Part shown: positions 7,950 through 16,929 of the stretch, one piece after another
How the letters are laid out: each line of letters begins with the position of its first letter
Position numbering within the stretch: the first letter of the stretch is position 1
Assembly (NCBI GenBank): GCA_964435565.1
Contig: CAYSZR010000021.1
Location: 1 to 31,557, forward strand
Origin: QAMH01 sp964435565
Lineage (GTDB): Bacteria; Actinomycetota; Coriobacteriia; Coriobacteriales; QAMH01
Direction of reading: 5' to 3'
DNA length: 31,557 bases
Position numbers and translations under genes: made by a program
The notes under the pieces: generated by a model
Seen by the model: only the letters and a program-made list of their open reading frames with translations
Told to the model about the DNA's origin: nothing
Database searches by the model: none

Positions 7950-9713
7950 ATGGCATTTATAGACAGTTCCGAACTAGGTCACTGCCCAACCGCGCAGCGT
8001 TTAATAGAAAACGAAGTCGCATCCCGCCTCGCAGCAAAGGACGGTTCGGTTTTTGACTTCTCTCAGGAGGCGGCCGATTCTGCTTCGACTCGCCTTGGAT
8101 GGACAACGTTGGCAAGCAATCCACCCACAGACCCTGCCGAGATCGCGATTATCGCGCAGCACGCGCGTGGCGAAAAACTTGATGCGGTCGTTCTTATCGG
8201 CCAAGGCGGATCGACGCAAGCCCCCCAGACAATTACGAAGCTTTACAGCCTTGAAGTCACCGACGAAGTGCCCTTCAAGACGATGGACTCGCTTTCCCCC
8301 GTCTATGTGAACCACATTCTGGGTTCTTCTGATCCAGCCCATACCCTCTATATCGTTTCAAGCAAATCGGGTTCGACACTTGAGCCGACGGTACTCAGCC
8401 ACGTATGCTGGAAGTATGTATGCGCCCATCTTGGTGCAGAACGAGCAGGCAAGCGCTTTATCGCGATCACAGACCCTGACTCCGACCTCGAACGTGTCGC
8501 CCTGAAAAACAATTGGCGTGCCGTCATCCATGGCGAGCCCGACGTTGGTGGCAGGTATTCGGGACTTTCAGCTTTTGGCTTGCTACCCATGGCATGCATT
8601 GGCATCGATATCGAGAAGACGCTTGCAGACGCAACCCCCATGGAGAAGCTCTGTGCTCTGGATTCCCCAGACAACCCCGCTATTTGGCTCGCAAGCTTCC
8701 TCTATGACAATCTCAAGGCAGGACGCGATAAGTTTTCGCTGCTCATGCCGCCCAGCAAACAGGTCTTTGGACTGTGGGTCGAGCAACTGGTCGCAGAGTC
8801 CCTTGGCAAATCGGGTGTTGGCATCCTACCTAACGTCGAAGTAGATGCAGGCATCCTTTCCGACCCGCACGAAGATCGTTGCGCCATCCTCTGCAACATG
8901 GACAACGACGAGGCGTTTGAGCATGCCCGCACCTGCGTGCACCCCGATATCCCCGTCTTCCGTCTTGATATCCCCGACAGCACGGCGATGACGCGCTATT
9001 TCCTTATCTGGGAATATGCGGTCGCGTTTTGCGGTTGGCTCATGCAAATCAATCCCTTCGACCAGCCTGACGTGGAAAGCACGAAAGTGGCGACACGCCA
9101 GATTCTTTATCGTCAAGGTGGTTCCTTTGAAATTCCCGAAGATATATGGGGCAAACCTGCTTTTCAGGAGTTCGCTCTTGAGAATTGCAGTTATGCAGAC
9201 CGTATATACGTAAGTTCGGCTCTCTTGGAAAAACTTCCGCGCAACAATGCCGAAATAGACGAAAATTCCGCACTGCGTCTTCTGTTTCGTTCTATCGAGC
9301 AAGGCGATTATTTCAGCTTTAACGCATTTCTTCCGTTCAAGGGCATTGGACGCAGAGAGACTCTCGAACGCGTGCGACATCGCGTGGCGGACCGCTTGCA
9401 GGCATGCTCGTGCCTGGAGATCGGACCGCGCTATCTGCATTCAACCGGACAGTTGCACAAAGGTGGGCCTAACACAGGTGTGTTCCTTGTCGTCAGCAGC
9501 GAAGAGCCCTATGACATCAAAATTCCTCATGAGGAGTTCACATTAGGCGGCGTTGAGAACGCAGAGGCTCTGGGTGATTTTTCCGCACTCGCGAGCCGTG
9601 GTCGACGCGCGGTGTACATTCATCTAAAAGACAATGATTCCGAATACCTGTCCCTGTTCGCCGACGAAGCATGTTCGGCGATATCAGCAGCCTACGCGCT
9701 TCGCTCGCGCTAG
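7950..9713 (+). CDS. pgi: Glucose-6-phosphate isomerase (transaldolase-fusion-type PGI, stand-alone)
   Basis: Interconverts glucose 6-phosphate and fructose 6-phosphate. The 587-residue protein carries the sugar-isomerase loops VLIGQGGSTQAP and YIVSSKSGSTLEP, the PGI signature region EPDVGGRYSGLSAFG, and GLWVEQLVAESLGKSG. The C-terminal GPRYLHSTGQLHKGGPNTG is characteristic of PGI domains in bifunctional transaldolase/PGI proteins. No transaldolase domain is present here. The chosen ATG has AAGGAG seven bases upstream; an upstream in-frame start would add 13 residues without a good site. It is divergent from veg. The following prepilin peptidase starts 19 bases downstream. Confidence 0.95.
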   Translation: MAFIDSSELGHCPTAQRLIENEVASRLAAKDGSVFDFSQEAADSASTRLGWTTLASNPPTDPAEIAIIAQHARGEKLDAVVLIGQGGSTQAPQTITKLYSLEVTDEVPFKTMDSLSPVYVNHILGSSDPAHTLYIVSSKSGSTLEPTVLSHVCWKYVCAHLGAERAGKRFIAITDPDSDLERVALKNNWRAVIHGEPDVGGRYSGLSAFGLLPMACIGIDIEKTLADATPMEKLCALDSPDNPAIWLASFLYDNLKAGRDKFSLLMPPSKQVFGLWVEQLVAESLGKSGVGILPNVEVDAGILSDPHEDRCAILCNMDNDEAFEHARTCVHPDIPVFRLDIPDSTAMTRYFLIWEYAVAFCGWLMQINPFDQPDVESTKVATRQILYRQGGSFEIPEDIWGKPAFQEFALENCSYADRIYVSSALLEKLPRNNAEIDENSALRLLFRSIEQGDYFSFNAFLPFKGIGRRETLERVRHRVADRLQACSCLEIGPRYLHSTGQLHKGGPNTGVFLVVSSEEPYDIKIPHEEFTLGGVENAEALGDFSALASRGRRAVYIHLKDNDSEYLSLFADEACSAISAAYALRSR

Positions 9714-9731
9714 GCCTTTTGTAGGCGGCCC

Positions 9732-10361
9732 ATGATTCTGTACGCGTACGCAAGCTGCATCCTAGGCTGGTCGAGCATGCCTCGACTTGCCCAGGCATTG
9801 CTGAGCGCACGTGGCTTTGACAAGATGGGCGACTGGACATCGCGTATTCTGGCCGCACTCGTTTGCACCCTGGGCGCATGCCTTGCCTGGGCGTTCATTC
9901 CCGATACCGTTTCCTGCCTTGCCTTTTCTTTCGGATGCGTCTGCATGGCAGGTTTGCTCGTCTGCGACTTGCGCGAACATGTGCTGCCAACAGAACTCGT
10001 CATGGCTTTCCTCGCTTTTTCAATCATCTTCAGACTGACAATGGGGACTGTCTACGAACTGCTGGCTATTGCGTTACCAGCTATCGCCATCGCTGCTTTT
10101 CTGTTTGGGATAAATGCATTGTGTCGACACCATGGCTCAAGGGACCTTATCGGCGCCGGAGATATACGGATGATCGTTCCCCTTGCTCTGTTTTGCGGCA
10201 CCGCGGGCATCATGTACGGAATCATGGCTGGCGCAATGACAATGGCAGCGCTCGCCCTTGTGCAAATCGTCCTCAAGCGCGCAACGGCAAAAACTCAAAT
10301 AGCTCTTGCGCCGGGGCTTACCGTATGGCTTTTCGTCGGGGCGCTAATCCCGTTTGTATAG
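9732..10361 (+). CDS. Type IV prepilin peptidase (A24 family, short TadV/CpaA-like form)
   Basis: An integral membrane aspartic protease that removes leader peptides of type IV prepilins or pseudopilins. The 209 residues contain about six hydrophobic segments. The two catalytic aspartates are visible in VCDLREHVLP (Asp79) and GAGDIRM (Asp144), the A24 hallmark GxGDxK/R. There is no clear N-methyltransferase domain with paired CxxC motifs, as in the short TadV/CpaA form. No pilin or assembly genes are nearby. Its stop is four bases from the stop of the convergent flavoprotein gene. Confidence 0.87.
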   Translation: MILYAYASCILGWSSMPRLAQALLSARGFDKMGDWTSRILAALVCTLGACLAWAFIPDTVSCLAFSFGCVCMAGLLVCDLREHVLPTELVMAFLAFSIIFRLTMGTVYELLAIALPAIAIAAFLFGINALCRHHGSRDLIGAGDIRMIVPLALFCGTAGIMYGIMAGAMTMAALALVQIVLKRATAKTQIALAPGLTVWLFVGALIPFV

Positions 10362-10365
10362 CCCG

Positions 10366-11940
10366 TCAGCTGCGAGCAACCGCAGCTGCCACCCGTAATC
10401 CATCGATTGCGGCGGACATAATGCCGCCCGCATAGCCAGCGCCCTCTCCGCACGGATAGATGCCATGAACGCGTGTCGCCATCAGCGTCTCTGGATCACG
10501 CACGATACGGACGGGCGAAGAGCTCCGCGCTTCGATGCCGGTCAACAAAGCACCTCGATCAGCGAAGCCATGCAGCCTTCTATCAAGCTGGGGGACCGCC
10601 GCACGCAACGCATCAGCGGCGAACCCGGGCATGCACGCGTCGAGATTCGCTTCGACGACACCCAGCGGATAACTTGCATCCGGATGATTCTTCGCTTTCC
10701 CAGAGGCTCCCATAAAATCACCCAGGCGTTGCACGGGCGCGCGCCAATCTGAACCCCCCAGCTCAAATGCGGCGTGTTCCCATGTTCGTTGGAATTCGAT
10801 GCCCGAAAGCGGGTCTTGCTCATTGGCAAAATCAGAAGGAATGACATTGCACAGAAGCGCAGCGTTGGCATTAGCGCCTGCGCGAGCTTGCTTAGACATG
10901 CCATTCACGCATAGGCACCCTTCTTCACTTGAAGCCGCAACGACCTCGCCACCAGGGCACATGCAAAATGAATAAACGGAGCGGCCATCGCGCAAATGAC
11001 ACGAAAGCTTGTAATCAGCAGCGCCGAGTGCAGGATGTCCCGCAGCGTTTCCATACTGCGCCTGGTTGATAAAATCTTGCTCGTGTTCGATGCGCACACC
11101 AATGGAAAACGGTTTGGGCATAAGCTCAAGGCCAGCTAATTCCAGAAGTCGAAATGTGTCGCGAGCAGAATGCCCGCAGGCAAGCACGAGATTCGAGACC
11201 GCTATTTCCTCTGTCGAATCGTCAGCGGCGAGCTCGATAGCCGAAAGCGCCCCACTCACGTCAAGCGACACACCGATAAGTTGAGTATGAAATCGAACCT
11301 CACCCCCGCATGCAACGATACGCTGACGTATACGCTTGACGACATCACCAAGCACGTCAGTCCCAATATGCGGCTTTGCCTGCCAGAGAATCTCTGATGG
11401 GGCGCCCGCGGCGACGAACGTTTCAAGAACCCGCGCAATCGAAGGAGAGCTTTTGCCTGTCGTCAGCTTCCCGTCCGAATAAGTGCCTGCGCCACCCTCT
11501 CCAAATTGCACATTGCTCTGCACATCGAGGACTCGCGTGCAGCGGTACCGTTCAATGTCTGCCGTCCGTTCGTCCACCGCGGCGCCGCGCTCTATCACGA
11601 GCGGGCATAAGCCGGCTTCGGCAAGTGCGAGCGCAGCGAACAGCCCGGCGGGACCCATTCCCACAACAACAGGGCGCCCCTGCGCTTCTCTACGTACAGG
11701 TAAAGGACGTTTGTCAAGATCGACAACAACGGAGGGCACATCAAGCCCGTCATCGACACCGACCGTTGTAACAAAGTGAACGTCGCCCTTATGACGCGCA
11801 TCCACCGATCGACGCAGCAAAAAGGCCCGCTTTACTCCCAATATCTCTGCAAGGACAGATGAAGAACGGTCGGGCTGCAGGTCATGAACAACCGCGAGGC
11901 CCTGATCAAGCGTGAGTTTGGTGTTTGGTCGTTTTTCCAT
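10366..11940 (-). CDS. FAD-dependent dehydrogenase of the COG2509 type
   Basis: A 524-residue flavoprotein with an N-terminal region of about 95 residues, then the FAD dinucleotide loop VVVGMGPAGLFAALALAEAG. It also has the family stretch QFGEGGAGTYSDGKLTTG, a second nucleotide-associated segment VLACGHSARDTF, and the C-terminal FAD clasp GIYPCGEGAGYAGGIMSAAIDG. The substrate of this family is not established. A GTG 27 bases upstream is an alternative start; the ATG gives MEKRPNTKLTL. The gene follows lysC on the same strand with about 50 bases between. Confidence 0.88.
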   Translation of the reverse strand: MEKRPNTKLTLDQGLAVVHDLQPDRSSSVLAEILGVKRAFLLRRSVDARHKGDVHFVTTVGVDDGLDVPSVVVDLDKRPLPVRREAQGRPVVVGMGPAGLFAALALAEAGLCPLVIERGAAVDERTADIERYRCTRVLDVQSNVQFGEGGAGTYSDGKLTTGKSSPSIARVLETFVAAGAPSEILWQAKPHIGTDVLGDVVKRIRQRIVACGGEVRFHTQLIGVSLDVSGALSAIELAADDSTEEIAVSNLVLACGHSARDTFRLLELAGLELMPKPFSIGVRIEHEQDFINQAQYGNAAGHPALGAADYKLSCHLRDGRSVYSFCMCPGGEVVAASSEEGCLCVNGMSKQARAGANANAALLCNVIPSDFANEQDPLSGIEFQRTWEHAAFELGGSDWRAPVQRLGDFMGASGKAKNHPDASYPLGVVEANLDACMPGFAADALRAAVPQLDRRLHGFADRGALLTGIEARSSSPVRIVRDPETLMATRVHGIYPCGEGAGYAGGIMSAAIDGLRVAAAVARS

Positions 11941-11988
11941 GTGCCGATTGTACCGCGGTTCCAGCACAAGAGAAGCGTATCGGGGAGT

Positions 11989-13269
11989 TTAGCGGCCCTT
12001 ATTTGCCTTAGCAGCGAGCTCTTCGGCGGATAGCTGCGTTTCCTGGAACACTTTGGCCCCATCAAGGCCGAATGCCGTATGCAGCAAACGTACGGCCTCT
12101 TCGGCTTTGTCTTCGGGAATGACCACACTTGTGCGAATGTCTGAAGTGGAAATCATCGTGATATTGATTCCGCCCTCTGCAAGCGTGCGGAACATCTGCG
12201 CAGCGACACCGGAATTAACCTTCATCCCAGCGCCGATAATCGACACCTTGGCGACTTCGTCTGCGACGATGAGCTCGCGGGCGCCCAGCTCTTCCACAAC
12301 CGCATTCATAACGGCAGTTGTCTTATCTATATCAGCCTTGGGACTTGTAAACGAAATATCCGTATGGCCGTTTTCGGAAAGATTCTGAATGATCATATCA
12401 ACGCCCAAATTGGCATCTGCCATAGCGCCGAAGACCTTGGCGGCCACACCCGTGGTGTCGGGAACATCCCTGATCGTGAACTTGGCTTCGGAATGATCGT
12501 ATGCAACGCCGCTGACAATCGCCTTTTCCATCGTGGGATCAAACTCCTTCACCAAAGTGCCGGGTTCATCATTGAATGATGACCGGCAATGTATAACCAC
12601 GCCGAAATTGCGCGCGAACTCGACGCAGCGCTTATGCAACACACCAGCGCCGCCTGCCGCCATCTCGAGCATCTCTTCATAACTTACCTGATCGATCTTG
12701 CGTGCGAGGGGAACCACTCGCGGATCAGCCGTATAAACCCCATCGACATCGGTATATATCTCGCATACGTCTGCGTGGATGCCGGCGGCAATCGCAACTG
12801 CGGTTGTATCGGAACCACCACGACCAAGCGTGGTGATATCACCCGCAGCATCAATCCCCTGGAATCCAGCAACGATAACGATACGGCCCTCTGAAAGCGC
12901 CGCTTTAATGCGATCAGCGTGGATTTCCCTGATGGAGGCCTTGCCGTGAACGCTGTCGGTTATCAGTCCGATCTGACGACCGCTCAGGCTTATCGCTTTC
13001 TCGCCAAGCGCGGAAACCGCCATCGCAAGCAACGACATAGATACCATTTCACCCGTGGAAAGCAGCGTGTCCATTTCACGCGGATCGGGGCAATCGCACA
13101 CCGAGCTTGCAAGCGAAACGAGGTCGTCCGTGGTCTTGCCCATGGCAGAGACAACCGCCACAACGCTATCACCAGCGTGCCTACGCGAAACGATACGTTG
13201 CGCGACACCCATGATGCGCTCTGGAGTGGCAACGGACGTGCCGCCAAATTTTGCTACTACAACAGACAT
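11989..13269 (-). CDS. lysC: Aspartate kinase
   Basis: First step of Lys/Thr/Met/diaminopimelate synthesis: aspartate plus ATP to aspartyl phosphate. The 426-residue product starts MSVVVAKFGGTSVATPERI, the kinase signature. It continues with GFQGIDAAGDITTLGRGGSDTTAVAIAAG and EIYTDVDGVYTADPR. Two C-terminal ACT domains are evident (KFTIRDVPDTTGVAAKVFG and KVSIIGAGMKVNSGVAAQMF), implying feedback control by amino acids. A longer frame upstream exists but does not match the family, so the ATG before VVVAKFGG is used. Confidence 0.96.
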   Translation of the reverse strand: MSVVVAKFGGTSVATPERIMGVAQRIVSRRHAGDSVVAVVSAMGKTTDDLVSLASSVCDCPDPREMDTLLSTGEMVSMSLLAMAVSALGEKAISLSGRQIGLITDSVHGKASIREIHADRIKAALSEGRIVIVAGFQGIDAAGDITTLGRGGSDTTAVAIAAGIHADVCEIYTDVDGVYTADPRVVPLARKIDQVSYEEMLEMAAGGAGVLHKRCVEFARNFGVVIHCRSSFNDEPGTLVKEFDPTMEKAIVSGVAYDHSEAKFTIRDVPDTTGVAAKVFGAMADANLGVDMIIQNLSENGHTDISFTSPKADIDKTTAVMNAVVEELGARELIVADEVAKVSIIGAGMKVNSGVAAQMFRTLAEGGINITMISTSDIRTSVVIPEDKAEEAVRLLHTAFGLDGAKVFQETQLSAEELAAKANKGR

Positions 13270-13369
13270 GAGCGCAATAATAGCAAAAGTAAAAGCTTTA
13301 CGACGAAAATTTCGCGACCTTGCCGCTTCTGGTACCATGTGCGCTATGAATAAACTAGAGGAAAAGGCC

Positions 13370-13930
13370 ATGCTTCGTGATAGCGTCCGCGCAAAACGCA
13401 TGGCAATCAACAAAACCGACCGACTTGCATATGAAGCAGCACTTCAAAATCGCCTGGTAAACCTTCCTGCATTCAAACATGCGAAATGCATAGCAGTCTA
13501 CAATCCATTCGGTTCTGAAGCGCACTTCATCCCCAGTATGGACATGCTCTTCGATCTTGCCCAGGCGCCGATCATTGCGTTTCCGATCGTGCAGTCAAAA
13601 ACCTCTATGTCGTTTTTCAGCTTTACCCGCGACGATGACCGCAGCGTACTTGTTAAGCCGACGAAGCTTATAGAGGGCATGAGTTCGACACGCTATGTCG
13701 AGCCCGGCGCAATCGACCTCATGCTCGTCCCAGGAATAGCATTCGACCAACATGGCCACAGGCTCGGACAGGGCGGCGGCTATTACGACCGGTATCTCCC
13801 CTATATACGCGAGGATTGCACGACTGTCGGAATCGCCTTCGACGAGCAGATCGTCGACGCGATTCCGTGCGAGCCAACTGACCGAGGCGTTAGCTACATC
13901 CTAACGCCAACCCGCCTCATCACAGCATAA
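13370..13930 (+). CDS. 5-formyltetrahydrofolate cyclo-ligase
   Basis: Converts 5-formyl-THF to 5,10-methenyl-THF with ATP, returning storage folate to one-carbon metabolism. The product has 186 residues. The LRDSVRAKRMAI opening matches the family's basic N-terminal helix, IDLMLVPGIAFDQHGHRLGQGGGYYDRYL is the diagnostic C-terminal motif, and VGIAFDEQIVDAIP follows it. The start was chosen because GAGG lies eight bases upstream; an ATG 24 bases earlier (MNKLEEKA) is possible but has no Shine-Dalgarno. It is divergent from lysC and convergent with the paaK-like gene. Confidence 0.92.
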   Translation: MLRDSVRAKRMAINKTDRLAYEAALQNRLVNLPAFKHAKCIAVYNPFGSEAHFIPSMDMLFDLAQAPIIAFPIVQSKTSMSFFSFTRDDDRSVLVKPTKLIEGMSSTRYVEPGAIDLMLVPGIAFDQHGHRLGQGGGYYDRYLPYIREDCTTVGIAFDEQIVDAIPCEPTDRGVSYILTPTRLITA

Positions 13931-13938
13931 GCAGTGAA

Positions 13939-14023
13939 GGGTATGACAAAGGGGTGACAAAGGGGTCGTAGACCTTTGTCATGACGGGTCGTGACAAAGG
14001 TCTACGACCCCTTTGTCATACCC
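13939..14023. repeat. Nested palindromic REP/BIME-like element between convergent genes
   Basis: Two 27-base arms (13955-13981 and 13992-14018) are perfect reverse complements across a 10-base loop. Each arm is itself a 9-bp hairpin (TGACAAAGG...CCTTTGTCA), so this is a head-to-head pair of REP-like units. A third partial unit, TGACAAAGGGG, lies in tandem at 13944-13954. It lets the outer GGGTATGACAAAGGGG pair instead with 14008-14023. There is no T-tract, so it is not a standard intrinsic terminator, although the hairpin could stop or stabilise both converging transcripts. Confidence 0.85.
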
Positions 14024-14034
14024 GGCCTGGCAGG

Positions 14035-15276
14035 TTATTCGCGCTCATCGAAGACGCGCTTGCTCTTCTTTTCGCTACGGGGCAACAGACCAAGTTCTAC
14101 GACTTTAACCAAAGGCGTAAATCCAATCTTGCCCTTAACGGCAGCAGCAACGCGATTTCCTAGGTCCGAAAAATCAACCGAACCGCTCACGGCCTCAATG
14201 TACAAACGCATAGTGTCGCGACTATCCACATGAGACAGGCGAATCTGATATTCGCTCGATGCATCATCGAAAGTGGCAAGAATCTCTTCGATCTGACTTG
14301 GGAACACATTGACACCATGAATTTTCATCATGTCATCAGATCTGCCGGAAACAGTATCGATACGCGGATGTTCATTATGACCACACGCACACTGGCCAGG
14401 CACGATTCGAGAAAGATCATGCGTACGAAAGCGAATGAGCGGCGCTCCTTCTTTGCACAGAGTCGTAAGCACGACCTCTCCCGGCTGACCATCGGGAACC
14501 GTTTTGCCCGTTGTCGGATCTATAACCTCGACATAGATAAAATCGCTCCAGATATGCATCGAGTCGCTGTGAGCACAGCTGATTCCGATACCAGGCCCAT
14601 ATACCTCGGTCAAACCGTAAATATCGTAATATTCCGCTCCAAGTCCTTCACGTATACGCTGACGGGTTTTCTCGCCTGCACGCTCGCTGCCAGTGATGAC
14701 CTTGCGAATATTGATGCTGTCTTTGATTCCGCGCTTTTCGATTTCCTCGGCAAGTAGCAGCGCATAACTCGCCGTCGCGCACAGCACCGTGCTTCCCAAA
14801 TCCTGCATCATCTGCAGCTGCTTTTCGGTATTACCTGGGCCCATAGGGATAGCCATGGCCCCCAGACGCTCGCACCCCGCTTGAAAGCCAATGCCCGCTG
14901 TCCATAAACCGTAACCCGGGGTGATGTGGACGCGGTCTTCTTTCGTAACACCCGCATACTCATAGCAACGAGCAAACTGAATCGCCCAGTCATCGACGTC
15001 TTTCTTGGTATAGGGAATGATGACAGGCGTGCCCGTCGTGCCGCTCGAGCTGTGAATGCGTACGATCTGCTCCGTTGGCACGGCAGCAAGTCCCAGGGGA
15101 TATGCTGCGCGAAGATCTGCCTTGTCGGTAAAGGGAAGCTTCTCGAAATCGCTCTGATCCTTGATCGCGTCAATATCTATCCCGTCGAATTTCTTTGCAT
15201 AAAATCCATCGGAAAGAGAAACGAGCTTCTTGAGCTGCGCCTTAATTGCGATAAATTGCTCTTCAGTCATTTGCAT
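14035..15276 (-). CDS. paaK: Phenylacetate-CoA ligase family enzyme (arylacetate-CoA ligase)
   Basis: An AMP-forming acyl-CoA ligase that would activate an arylacetate such as phenylacetate or indoleacetate. The 413-residue product has the PaaK pattern: FEKLPFTDKADLRAAYPLG, the ATP loop IHSSSGTTGTPVIIPYT, and the AMP site YDIYGLTEVYGPG. The C-terminal domain contains FRTHDLSRI, GRSDDMMKIHGVNVFPSQIEEIL and a final acidic/basic tail. The ATG with AAAGGA nine bases upstream is used. It starts about 40 bases after ecfT with no terminator seen, so it is probably the last gene of the T-box-controlled operon. PaaK is the family label; the real substrate is open. Confidence 0.88.
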   Translation of the reverse strand: MQMTEEQFIAIKAQLKKLVSLSDGFYAKKFDGIDIDAIKDQSDFEKLPFTDKADLRAAYPLGLAAVPTEQIVRIHSSSGTTGTPVIIPYTKKDVDDWAIQFARCYEYAGVTKEDRVHITPGYGLWTAGIGFQAGCERLGAMAIPMGPGNTEKQLQMMQDLGSTVLCATASYALLLAEEIEKRGIKDSINIRKVITGSERAGEKTRQRIREGLGAEYYDIYGLTEVYGPGIGISCAHSDSMHIWSDFIYVEVIDPTTGKTVPDGQPGEVVLTTLCKEGAPLIRFRTHDLSRIVPGQCACGHNEHPRIDTVSGRSDDMMKIHGVNVFPSQIEEILATFDDASSEYQIRLSHVDSRDTMRLYIEAVSGSVDFSDLGNRVAAAVKGKIGFTPLVKVVELGLLPRSEKKSKRVFDERE

Positions 15277-15315
15277 GGAGCCATATCCTTTCTGATAGCC
15301 ACGCACGGTGCATCA

Positions 15316-16083
15316 TTATAAGACGTTAACAGCCAATGCCGCTGCAAGGATTGCAATGCAAGCGATAGCAACGATAACATCCAACGCACTAATCTTCTGC
15401 AATCGGTACGAACTCGCGGGCCCTCGTAAGTTAAACCCTCGCAATTCAGCACCAATTGCAATCGCGTCGACCCTTTTTACCGAACTTACAAGCAAAGGGA
15501 CGGTCACGGGGACCATGAGCGAAAATCGCTTGAAGATATTTGCCGTATCAAACTGCACACCACGCGCCTTTTGGGCCTCCATGATGCCGCCCATCTCTTC
15601 CATAAACAGTGGAATAAAACGAATGGCAGTAGTGATAGTAAACGCATACTTATAGGGAAGATGGCATTTGCTCACCAGTTCATCGGCAAGCGCATTGATG
15701 GGTTGCACCATAAAGGCAAGCGAAAGCGGAAGCACCATACAAACGACTTTCAACACAACGAGTACGCCACTATAAAGCCCATCATGAGTCACGAGCAAGG
15801 GTCCCGCCTGCAGATACACAGTGCCGGTTCGAACAAACAACACCTGCAAAACGAGCACGATCAATGCAAGAGACCCTAGCCCCAAGACGATCTTAAAACA
15901 TTTGCCAAAAACGCCAGCAGCGGACGCAGCAATGAGCTGAACAATGATAAGCCCCAATACAAACAAGGCATTCACGCTCACCGCCGCCGCTATGCAGAGA
16001 AGAAACGCCGCAAGAAATACCATGACGGGATTCATACGGTGCAGAAAGCTGTTCCCCGGTATATAGGTGAAAACCGTATCCAC
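15316..16083 (-). CDS. ecfT: ECF transporter transmembrane (T) component
   Basis: The membrane scaffold of an energy-coupling factor transporter, joining the two ATPases to the S component. The 255 residues include about five to six hydrophobic segments. EcfT coupling motifs are visible: an ARG-type motif in MEAQKARGVQF and a second, altered one in GAELRGFNL (usual AxRG, here LRG). Its ATG abuts the stop of the ATPase upstream. It is the fourth gene of the S-A-A-T operon. Confidence 0.93.
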   Translation of the reverse strand: MDTVFTYIPGNSFLHRMNPVMVFLAAFLLCIAAAVSVNALFVLGLIIVQLIAASAAGVFGKCFKIVLGLGSLALIVLVLQVLFVRTGTVYLQAGPLLVTHDGLYSGVLVVLKVVCMVLPLSLAFMVQPINALADELVSKCHLPYKYAFTITTAIRFIPLFMEEMGGIMEAQKARGVQFDTANIFKRFSLMVPVTVPLLVSSVKRVDAIAIGAELRGFNLRGPASSYRLQKISALDVIVAIACIAILAAALAVNVL

Positions 16084-16929
16084 TTACGCCACCTTCCCTT
16101 CCTGTCGGGCAATCGCCTCGATGGCATATGCCATCTCATCAACCTCGAAGATTTCAGATAACTGCGGATATTCATCACTGAGCATCTGCGAAAGCTCGCA
16201 TATCTGAGGGGGAAGAAGCGAGGCCCGCTCGAGCGCATCTTGCTGCATGAAAATATCGCGCACAGAGCCATCCGCAATAATCTTGCCCTCGGCCAGCACA
16301 ACCGCACGCTGGGCGAAATCAAGTACGACTTCCATGTCGTGGCAAACCATGATCACCGTCGTGCCAGCCTCGTTCATGCGTTTGATATGAGCCATCATCT
16401 CCATGCATTCGCCGTAATCGAACCCCGTAGTAGGCTCGTCGAGCAAGAGCAGCTCTGGCTCAACAGCAATAAGACCAGCGAGCGCCACAGCCTGGCGCTG
16501 CCCCTTTGCCAAGTTAAACGGGTCGACGTCCCCATCAAGATGCAGCAGATTGAGAACCTCATCGGTACGGGTCCGCACGCGCTCTGTATCGTGCGGATAC
16601 AGCGTTCTAAGACCAAAGGCGATTTCGTCGCGCGTTGTGTTCTGGCAGATCTGCCGATCAGGATTTTGAAACAAGAATCCGACATGGCGAGCAATGTCAC
16701 TCGTGCGGCATGATGCAGTCGACTGCCCCATAACCGTGATAGATCCCGCGTCTGGTTTAAGGAGCCCGTCCGCCAAACGCAAGGATGTCGATTTTCCCGT
16801 TCCATTTGCGCCAAGCAGCGCTACAAATTCACCGCGCTTGACAGTCAAGTCAACCCCATCGAGAACGGAAAGCCCCTCGTAGGCAAAAGTGACGCCGTCA
16901 AAGCGCAGCGCATATTCCTCACTCATCAC
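16084..16929 (-). CDS. ecfA2: ECF transporter ATPase (second ATP-binding subunit)
   Basis: A 281-residue cytosolic ABC ATPase. It has Walker A GANGTGKST, Q-loop VGFLFQNPDRQICQNT (the QNPDxQ form typical of ECF ATPases), signature LAKGQRQAVALA in place of LSGGQ, Walker B LLLLDEPTTGFD, and switch VCHDME. The C-terminus extends about 60 residues past the core, as in EcfA proteins that dimerise. The start overlaps the previous ATPase stop (ATGATGA), so the pair is translationally coupled. Confidence 0.94.
   Translation of the reverse strand: MMSEEYALRFDGVTFAYEGLSVLDGVDLTVKRGEFVALLGANGTGKSTSLRLADGLLKPDAGSITVMGQSTASCRTSDIARHVGFLFQNPDRQICQNTTRDEIAFGLRTLYPHDTERVRTRTDEVLNLLHLDGDVDPFNLAKGQRQAVALAGLIAVEPELLLLDEPTTGFDYGECMEMMAHIKRMNEAGTTVIMVCHDMEVVLDFAQRAVVLAEGKIIADGSVRDIFMQQDALERASLLPPQICELSQMLSDEYPQLSEIFEVDEMAYAIEAIARQEGKVA

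Noticed and set aside
13270..13413. N-terminal extension of aspartate kinase
   Set aside because: The extension overlaps the divergent cyclo-ligase gene and has no family similarity; VVVAKFGGTSV begins at the normal place.
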